Source: an uncultured Xylophilus sp.
Lineage (GTDB): Bacteria; Pseudomonadota; Gammaproteobacteria; Burkholderiales; Burkholderiaceae_C
Direction of reading: 5' to 3'
Assembly: GCA_913776965.1 (NCBI GenBank)
Contig: CAJYQL010000040.1
Span: 1 to 40,173, forward strand
DNA length: 40,173 nucleotides
Below are positions 32,671-40,173 of the stretch, one piece after another. The notes under the pieces were generated by a model. That model was not told the origin of the DNA and did no database searches. It saw nothing but the letters and a program-made list of their open reading frames with translations. Position numbers and translations under genes: made by a program. The number at the start of each line of letters is the position of its first letter. The stretch's first letter is position 1.

Positions 32671-33078
32671 ATGCCTTCCGACCTTGCCTGCCCCTGCGGC
32701 CGCACCGATGCGCGCGGCCGGCCGGTGGCCTACACGGCCTGCTGCGGCCGCTATCTGGGCGACTTCGCCGGCACGCCCGCGCCCGATGCCGAATCCCTGA
32801 TGCGCTCCCGCTACACGGCCTTCGTGCGCGAGGATGCGGACTACCTGCGCGCCACCTGGCATCCGTCGCAGCGGCCGCCGTCGATCGGCTTCGACCCGGG
32901 CACCCGCTGGCTCGGGCTGGAGGTGCGCCGCCCTGCGGTGCAGGACGCCGACCGTGCCGAGGTCGAGTTCGTCGCCCGCCAGCGCGATGCCGGCGGCCGC
33001 GCGTACCGGCTGCACGAGCGCAGCCGCTTCGTGCGCGAGGACGGGCGCTGGTACTACCTCGACGGCGACGTTCGCTGA
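32671..33078 (+). CDS. ychJ: YchJ family protein (UPF0225)
   Basis: This 135-residue protein begins with a zinc-type cysteine cluster (CPCGRTDARG, then TACCGRYL), then the SLMRSRYTAFVREDADYLRATWHPS segment typical of YchJ. An NTF2-like beta-sheet domain follows, ending in HERSRFVREDGRWYYLDGDV. YchJ proteins carry SEC-C-like metal sites and have no established biochemical role. It lies 22 bases after the amidohydrolase gene but is unlikely to be functionally linked. Confidence 0.9.
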   Translation: MPSDLACPCGRTDARGRPVAYTACCGRYLGDFAGTPAPDAESLMRSRYTAFVREDADYLRATWHPSQRPPSIGFDPGTRWLGLEVRRPAVQDADRAEVEFVARQRDAGGRAYRLHERSRFVREDGRWYYLDGDVR

Positions 33079-33106
33079 TCCGCCGCCGGTGCCCGCGCCG
33101 CGGCCG

Positions 33107-34285
33107 TCAGGCCTGCGGCAGCCGGCGCGCGTAGATGCGCTCGGGCGGGATCGACACCTTCACCGCGCTGTCGGGCACCGTGCGCTGGATCGCATAGGCC
33201 GTCTCGGCCGTGTCGCGCGGCACCGGCTCCAGCAGCGTGTCGCCGTCGCGGTTGAGCACCACCGCCACCCGCGGCGTGCGTGCGGTGCGGCCGACGTGGG
33301 TGACGACCGCGATCTCCTCGTTCGCGAGCCGCACGTAGCAGCCCGGCGGATAGATGCCCAGTTCCTTGATCAGCAGGTGGGCGAATGGATCGTTCTGGCT
33401 GTGCAGGAACAGGTCGCGCGCGGCCTGGTGCGCCGGCAGCGGGCCGCGGCCGGTGCGCGGGCTGTGCTTGGCGGTGAAGATGTCGACCAGCCGCAGCAGC
33501 TGCGCCATCTCGGCCGGCGCCTCCAGCCGGCGCGGATAGCCGGCGCCGCCCGGCGCCTCGTGGTGCTGCTCCACCGTCTGCAGCCATTCGATGTCGGAGA
33601 TGCCCACGCTGCGCAGCATGTCGGCGCTCTGCAGCGGATGGTCCTGGATCATGCGGTGCTGCGCGGCCGTCGGCCGGCCGCCGAGCGTGGCGAGCTGGCC
33701 CTGCAGATCGAGGATCGACAGGTTCATCGTCAGCGCCGCGCCGAGCAGGCTGATCGAGCGCGGCCCGTTCCAGCGCAGCCGCCGCGCCAGCAGGGCGCAC
33801 AGCGCGGCGCAGTGCAGCGCATGGGCCACGCCGTAGTTCTGCATGCGCCGGTGGTCGTGGCGCAGGATCAGGTAGACCAGTTCGTCGGAATGCTTCTGCG
33901 CGGTGGCCGCGACGCGCATCATCGTCTCGTGCAGCCGGGACGGAAAACTGCGGTCCTGCGCGCCGCGCAGCACGCCGCCGATGCGCGCTTCCAGCGTCAC
34001 CCAGCGGCCGGTGAGAGTGTCTTCTTCCAGCAGGGTCTTGCGGATGTCGAAGCGGAAGGCCGGCGGGGCCGGCGCGGCCGGGTCGGGCCGGACCACCGGG
34101 ACCGCGTCGCCGTCGTCCACGACGACGAAGGCGCCGCGCTCCTGCAGCGCCTCGGCCATCTCGTCGGACCGGATCACCAGGCCCTGGGCGAGCAGCAGTT
34201 CACCCGCGATGTTGAGCACCGACCAGGGGCAGGGTTCGCCGGTCACGATCCGGCGGCTGAATTCGTCGAGGGCGAGAAGCTGCAT
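33107..34285 (-). CDS. HD-GYP-type protein lacking the HD motif
   Basis: I use ATG 34285 (MQLLALDEFSRRI) giving 392 residues. The N-terminal ~120 residues are an unassigned domain with a regulatory look. The C-terminal part follows HD-GYP phosphodiesterases: HALHCAALCALLARRL, DHPLQSADML (His216), HHEAPGGAGYP (241-251) and LVDIFTA (Asp268). Where the family has the metal-binding His-Asp and Gly-Lys (HDxGK), this protein reads TMNLS (186-190). The binuclear metal site is therefore incomplete and c-di-GMP hydrolysis is doubtful; a c-di-GMP-binding or protein-interaction role is more likely. The final ~90 residues form an extra beta-rich domain (VRLANEEIAVVTHVG). Promoters of this gene and the HAD gene face away from each other at 34286-34428. 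Confidence 0.85.
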   Translation of the reverse strand: MQLLALDEFSRRIVTGEPCPWSVLNIAGELLLAQGLVIRSDEMAEALQERGAFVVVDDGDAVPVVRPDPAAPAPPAFRFDIRKTLLEEDTLTGRWVTLEARIGGVLRGAQDRSFPSRLHETMMRVAATAQKHSDELVYLILRHDHRRMQNYGVAHALHCAALCALLARRLRWNGPRSISLLGAALTMNLSILDLQGQLATLGGRPTAAQHRMIQDHPLQSADMLRSVGISDIEWLQTVEQHHEAPGGAGYPRRLEAPAEMAQLLRLVDIFTAKHSPRTGRGPLPAHQAARDLFLHSQNDPFAHLLIKELGIYPPGCYVRLANEEIAVVTHVGRTARTPRVAVVLNRDGDTLLEPVPRDTAETAYAIQRTVPDSAVKVSIPPERIYARRLPQA

Positions 34286-34428
34286 CGTCCGTACGGGGAG
34301 ACCGGCAGCGGCGCCGGCCGGCGTGTGGGGGGGATCTGGAACCGAAAGGCGGATTCTAGGGCGGGCCCGCCGGCGAGAATGGCCCTTCGCCGTACCGCGG
34401 GGACACCCGTCTTTTTTCCTCTGCACCG

Positions 34429-35145
34429 ATGCCGCATTCTTCCCTCCCGACCCTGTCGCCGTCTCCCTTCCAAGCCGTGCTGTTCGACTGCGACGGCGTG
34501 CTGGTCGATTCCGAGCCGATCACCAACGGCGTGCTGCGCGACATGCTGGAAGAACGCGGGTGGACGTTGACCGCGGACGAATGCATGCGCATCTTCGTCG
34601 GCAAGGCGGTGAAGGACGAAGCGGCGCTGATCGCCGAGCGCACCGGCTCGCCGGTCACGGCCGAGTGGCTGCAGGGCTTCTGGGCGCGGCGCAACGTCGA
34701 GCTGGAGCGCCGGCTGGTCGCGATCCCCGGCGCGCCGGAGGCGGTACGCGCGATCCATGCGGCATTCGGCGGGCGCATCGCCTGCGCCTCCGGTGCGGAC
34801 CGGCTGAAAGTGGAAATGCAGCTGCAGAAGGTCGGCCTCCACGACTGTTTCGACGGCCGCATCTTCAGCGGCCACGAGATGCCACGCAGCAAGCCCGCAC
34901 CCGACGTGTACCTCGCGGCCGCCGCGGCGCTCGGGGCCGATCCGCACCGCTGCGCAGTGGTCGAAGACACGGTGACCGGCGCGACCGCCGGGCTGGCTGC
35001 GGGTGCCACGGTGTTCGGCTACTGCCCGGGCGGGCCCGGCCACAGCGCCGCGCAGGAAATGCAGGCGCTGGGGGTGCAGGTGCTGTTCCACGATATGGCC
35101 GCCCTGCCGGGATTGCTCCGCGCGGAATCGCCGGTTTCGGGATGA
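34429..35145 (+). CDS. HAD-superfamily phosphatase (subfamily IA)
   Basis: The 238-residue protein begins with LFDCDGVLVDSEP, placing nucleophile Asp20 and general acid Asp22 in motif I. A four-helix cap follows, then motif II (ACASGADR), the lysine of motif III (SKPAPDVYLAAAAALG) and motif IV aspartates in AVVEDTVTGATAG. It belongs with the phosphoglycolate phosphatase/beta-phosphoglucomutase-like HAD hydrolases. The natural phosphoester is not evident. Its end overlaps the A-run of a terminator that serves the convergent gene. Confidence 0.9.
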   Translation: MPHSSLPTLSPSPFQAVLFDCDGVLVDSEPITNGVLRDMLEERGWTLTADECMRIFVGKAVKDEAALIAERTGSPVTAEWLQGFWARRNVELERRLVAIPGAPEAVRAIHAAFGGRIACASGADRLKVEMQLQKVGLHDCFDGRIFSGHEMPRSKPAPDVYLAAAAALGADPHRCAVVEDTVTGATAGLAAGATVFGYCPGGPGHSAAQEMQALGVQVLFHDMAALPGLLRAESPVSG

Positions 35146-35183
35146 AAAACGCACTTGGCGCCCGTGGGGCGGGCGCCGAGTGC
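35145..35183 (-). terminator. Terminator for the disordered-protein gene (minus strand)
   Basis: A stem of 13-14 bp with one G-T pair (35151-35164 with 35170-35183) encloses a 5-base loop. On the minus strand it is followed, after one base, by five T residues (35149-35145). It lies about 100 bases downstream of the minus-strand gene ending at 35282 and its T-run overlaps the last codon of the convergent HAD gene. On the plus strand the hairpin lacks a T-run but might still help to end the HAD transcript. Confidence 0.8.
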
Positions 35184-35281
35184 TATCGAAAGTGGAGCAG
35201 TACGGCCCGGATGGCCCTTCGCAGATGGAGGGGCCGCTCGGTACCGGTACGGGTCAGCGCGCAATGCGCGCCGCCGGCCCG

Positions 35282-36235
35282 TCAGCTGGCCTGCTTCTCG
35301 CTGCCGCCACGGCCGCTGCCGCTGCCGGACGCCACGGAACTGCCTTGCGTGCCGGTGCCGCCGGCAGTGGCATGGGCGCCCGTGCGGCCAGTGCTGCCCG
35401 CAGCATTGCCGCTCTGGCCCATGCTGCCGCTCTGCTGGCTGCCGTCACCGGACGATGCACCGGCGCGGCTGCTGCGCCAGCTGCTGAATTCGTCCGAGAA
35501 CTTGCCGTAGCGCTCGCGGCGGAAGTCATCGTAGTCGCGGTCGAGCTGTTCCATCTGCTCGGTGCGCCACTGGTCGTAATCGGCATCGTGGTGACGGGCC
35601 CGGCTGCCGCGGCCGCCGCTCTGGTAGCCGTAGCCCTCGCTGGAACCGTAGCCGCCGTAGCCCTGCTCGCGTTGGCCGCTGCCGTAGCCGCTCGGACGGT
35701 CGTACTGGCCGGGGCGGTTCTGGAAGCCCTGCGAGCCGTAGCCGCCGCGGTGGCCTGCATCCTGCCCGTAGTCGCCATAGCCGCTGCCGCCGTAGGCTTC
35801 GCGGTTGCCGCCATAGTTCTGCTGCGATCCGCCGCCATATTGGCTGCCGAAGCGGCCGTAGCTGCTGCCCGGCTCGTCGCCGTAGTGGCCACTGCCGTAG
35901 CGGTCTTGCCGGTCCTGGCCGCCGGCGTATTCGCCGTAGCGGCTGCCCTGCGATTCGTAGCGTTGCTGACCGCCTGCCTGGCTGTACGGGGTCTGGCGGC
36001 CGTAGCGCTGGTCGTCCTGCGCACCGTAGCCGCCCTGGCCTTCGTAGCCCTGCATGCCGCGCTGCCCATAACCTTGGGACGAGCCGCGGTCGTCATCGCC
36101 CCAGCCGCCCTGCTGCGAGCGCCGCTGGTCCTGGAATGCCTGCTGCTGGCCGCCCGATGATTCGTAGCGGTTGCCGCGCTGGGAGCCCTGCTGCGAGCGG
36201 TAGCGTTGCTGGTCGTCGTAATCGTGTCGTGCCAT
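35282..36235 (-). CDS. Gly/Tyr/Gln/Ser-rich intrinsically disordered protein
   Basis: ATG 36235 follows AGGAG at good spacing. The 317-residue product is almost free of hydrophobic residues. About residues 1-215 are a low-complexity sequence of Gly, Tyr, Gln, Ser, Arg and Asp with many G-Y, Y-G and S-Q pairs, much like prion-like or FUS-type domains. A short conserved helical stretch follows: DADYDQWRTEQMEQLDRDYDDFRRERYGKFSDEF in composition, recognised from its W-R-x-E-Q-M and R-Y-x-K-F-S-D-E-F pieces. This type of stretch recurs in proteobacterial stress-associated SWFGD-type proteins. A Gly/Ser/Thr tail completes it. No signal peptide is present. Function is unknown; condensate formation, desiccation or other stress tolerance are plausible. 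Confidence 0.82.
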   Translation of the reverse strand: MARHDYDDQQRYRSQQGSQRGNRYESSGGQQQAFQDQRRSQQGGWGDDDRGSSQGYGQRGMQGYEGQGGYGAQDDQRYGRQTPYSQAGGQQRYESQGSRYGEYAGGQDRQDRYGSGHYGDEPGSSYGRFGSQYGGGSQQNYGGNREAYGGSGYGDYGQDAGHRGGYGSQGFQNRPGQYDRPSGYGSGQREQGYGGYGSSEGYGYQSGGRGSRARHHDADYDQWRTEQMEQLDRDYDDFRRERYGKFSDEFSSWRSSRAGASSGDGSQQSGSMGQSGNAAGSTGRTGAHATAGGTGTQGSSVASGSGSGRGGSEKQAS

Positions 36236-38583
<2,348 letters not shown>

Positions 38584-38584
<1 letters not shown>

Positions 38585-39696
38585 TGGCCGGGGCCTCGAT
38601 CGGCATCGCCGGGGCCGGCCTGCTCGGCCGCCTGCTGGCCTGGCGGCTGGCGCGGGCGGGCCACCGGGTGGCGGTGTTCGATGCCGCGCCCGGGCCGCAG
38701 CCGGCCTTCGACGGCCGCGGCGCGGCCGCCTTCAGCGCTGCCGGCATGCTGAGCCCGCTGGCGGAGATGGAGCATGCCGAGCCGGAGATCGCCGCGCTCG
38801 GCTGGCGCTCGATCGCACTGTGGCGGGCGATCGCCGCGCGCCTGCCGCGCACTGCGGAGTGCGACGGTGTGTTCGCGGCCGGCTGTTTCGTGCAGCGCGG
38901 CAGCCTGCTGCTCGCGCACCGCGGCGATGGCGGCGCGGCGCAGCGGGTGCTGGCCAGGCTGGCGCGCACGCCGGACCATGCGGCCCGGCCGCTGGATGCC
39001 GCGGCGCTCGCGACGCTGGAGCCGGCGGTGCTCGGCCCGGCGCAGGCCTGGCTGTTGCCGGACGAGGCGCAGGTCCTGCCGGGCGCCGCCCTCGACGGGC
39101 TGCAGGCCGGCGCGGGCGACGCGGTGGCATGGCACTGGGGCCGGCCGGTCGCGGCCGTCGCGCCGGGCCGCATCCACGGCGCCGACGGCACGGCTGCAGC
39201 GTTCGACACGGTGTTCGACGTGCGCGGCCTTGGCGCGCGCGACGGTGCGGCGGACTGGACGGCGTCGCTGCGCGGCGTGCGCGGCGAGACGGTCTGGCTG
39301 CACGCCCCCGCGCACGGCCTGACCCGGCCGCTGCGGCTGCTGCATCCGCGCCACCGGGTGTACGTCGTGCCGCGCGGCGCCGACCGGGTGCTGGTGGGCG
39401 CGAGCGAGATCGAGAGTGAGGACCGCTCGCCCGTCTCGCTGCGCAGCGCCGTCGAGCTGATGGCCGCCGCCCACAGCGTGGTGCCGGCACTGGCCGAGGC
39501 CCGCATCGAACGGCTCGACCGGCACCTGCGGCCGGCGCTGCCCGACCACCGGCCGCACACCGACATCGCGCCGGGCCTGGTCCGCATCAACGGCCTGTTC
39601 CGCCACGGCTGGCTGCTGGCGCCGGCGCTGATCGAGGACGCGCTCGCCGCGGCCGGCCTGGCCTTGCCTCCACTCGAAGAAGACCTCCATGCCTGA
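38584..39696 (+). CDS. thiO: Glycine oxidase ThiO (FAD-dependent)
   Basis: ATG 38584 overlaps the thiC stop. The 370-residue protein has an N-terminal Rossmann motif (IGIAGAGLLGRLLAWRLARAG), an acidic residue at the end of strand two (VFDAAPG), an AAFSAAGMLSPLAE segment and C-terminal RINGLFRHGWLLAPAL typical of DAO-type oxidases in thi operons. It oxidises glycine to iminoacetate, the precursor used by ThiG for the thiazole ring. It is somewhat variable in sequence but length and context agree with ThiO. It overlaps thiS by 8 bases. Confidence 0.92.
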
Positions 39697-39910
39697 TACC
39701 GACACCCCCACTGCCATCGTGCTCGACGGCCGGCCGCATGCCGTGCCCGCCGGCAGCACCCTGGCCGACCTGCTGGCCGCACTCGGCCAGCCCGCCGAGG
39801 CGGTCGCGACCGCGATCGACGGCGATTTCGTGCCGCGCGCCGCGCGCGCTGCGCGCATCCTGCAACCGGGCGACGCGGTGACGCTGTTCCGCCCGATCAC
39901 CGGAGGCTGA
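39689..39910 (+). CDS. thiS: Sulfur carrier protein ThiS
   Basis: The 73-residue protein has the ubiquitin-like ThiS pattern: IVLDGRPHAVPAGSTLADLL, an ATAIDGDFVPRAARA strand-loop, LQPGDAVTLFRPITGG and the essential C-terminal Gly-Gly. As a thiocarboxylate it donates sulfur to the thiazole synthase ThiG, whose gene follows after 3 bases. A GGAGG within the last codons of thiS serves as ribosome-binding site for thiG. Confidence 0.97.
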   Translation: MPDTDTPTAIVLDGRPHAVPAGSTLADLLAALGQPAEAVATAIDGDFVPRAARAARILQPGDAVTLFRPITGG

Positions 39911-39913
39911 CCG

Positions 39914-40063
39914 ATGGGCCCCTTGAACCCGACAGACCCAATCCGACACGGCGACGACAGCTGGACCGTCGGCGGCGTGACGCTGCAGAGCCGCTTCCTG
40001 CTCGGCACCGCCGGCTACCCCTCGCCGCGGGTGCTGGCCGATGCGGTCGCCGCCGGCCGGGCC
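39914..40063 (+). CDS. thiG: Thiazole synthase ThiG, N-terminal fragment
   Basis: Only about the first 45-50 codons are genuine: a polar start, then [25 protein letters not shown] and VLADAVAA, matching the beginning of ThiG (strand with F-x-S-R-L-x-x-G-T-x-x-Y). After position 40053 the sequence turns back on itself, so the active-site lysine and phosphate-binding part are outside the window. The gene order thiC-thiO-thiS-thiG is the usual one in this bacterial group and thiE would be expected next. Confidence 0.9.
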
Positions 40064-40173
40064 GCGGCGACCGCATCGGCCAGCACCCGCGGCGAGGGGT
40101 AGCCGGCGGTGCCGAGCAGGAAGCGGCTCTGCAGCGTCACGCCGCCGACGGTCCAGCTGTCGTCGCCGTGTCG
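39944..40173. repeat. Perfect 110 bp inverted repeat at right contig end (fold-back)
   Basis: Positions 39944-40053 and 40064-40173 are exact reverse complements around a 10-base spacer (40054-40063). The left arm is thiG coding sequence and the right arm repeats it backwards, giving an early stop in frame. With the same structure at the left end this is best explained as a technical fold-back at each contig end. Bases 40064-40173 should be discounted. Confidence 0.95.

Overview
The window reads as one complete assembled contig of a high-GC (about 70 %) betaproteobacterium, most likely a Comamonadaceae-like member of Burkholderiales. Support comes from gene content (thiC-thiO-thiS-thiG order, Bug-type solute receptor, MerR/can/aceK neighbourhood), very GC-rich third codon positions and two copies of a short intergenic repeat that I recall from that family. 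Both ends cut through genes and then fold back as perfect 105 bp and 110 bp inverted repeats. I read these as assembly or library artefacts, so the outermost ~105 bp on the left and ~110 bp on the right should not be treated as genome sequence.

Region 1 (1-13.5 kb) is an envelope and surface-layer region. On the minus strand lie a truncated StrF-like glycosyltransferase, a GNAT acyltransferase and a Crp/Fnr regulator. Divergent from these is a tight three-gene operon: a FecR-domain periplasmic protein, a CHASE2-domain membrane nucleotidyl cyclase, and a secreted TPR/outer-membrane barrel protein. Next come a long intergenic region, an S-layer-like RTX-type surface protein with a strong terminator, a methyltransferase with a regulatory domain, and a DUF4214/RTX protein. 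Crp-like operators (TGTGA-N6-GCACA and TGTGA-N6-TCACT) lie upstream of both the FecR-cyclase operon and the S-layer gene, each with its centre 30.5 bp from a candidate -10 box. The Crp-family protein keeps the recognition-helix residues that read TGTGA. A cyclase, a nucleotide-type regulator and a surface array thus look like one circuit. However, both the cyclase and the regulator lack canonical nucleotide-handling residues, so the ligand may not be ordinary cAMP.

Region 2 (13.5-18.2 kb) has a small unidentified gene, a GtrB-GtrA-GT-C lipid-linked glycosylation cassette and an MBL-fold hydrolase. Region 3 (18.2-24.6 kb) holds a LiuR-like MerR regulator with a 16 bp palindrome in its promoter, carbonic anhydrase, AceK, a thiolase, an SDR enzyme and an acyl-CoA dehydrogenase.

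Region 4 (24.6-32.7 kb) looks like a hydroxycinnamate (ferulate/p-coumarate) module. The minus-strand operon is enoyl-CoA hydratase, feruloyl-CoA synthase, SDR dehydrogenase, Bug receptor, tannase/feruloyl esterase and MarR regulator. A divergent amidohydrolase could replace thiolase and thioesterase, as CouO does in Rhodococcus jostii.

Region 5 (32.7-40.2 kb) has a YchJ protein, an HD-GYP protein lacking its HD motif, a HAD phosphatase and a Gly/Tyr/Gln-rich disordered protein. It ends with a TPP riboswitch and the thiamine operon thiC-thiO-thiS-thiG, the last gene truncated. I saw no tRNA, rRNA, CRISPR array, insertion sequence or type I secretion transporter in the window.
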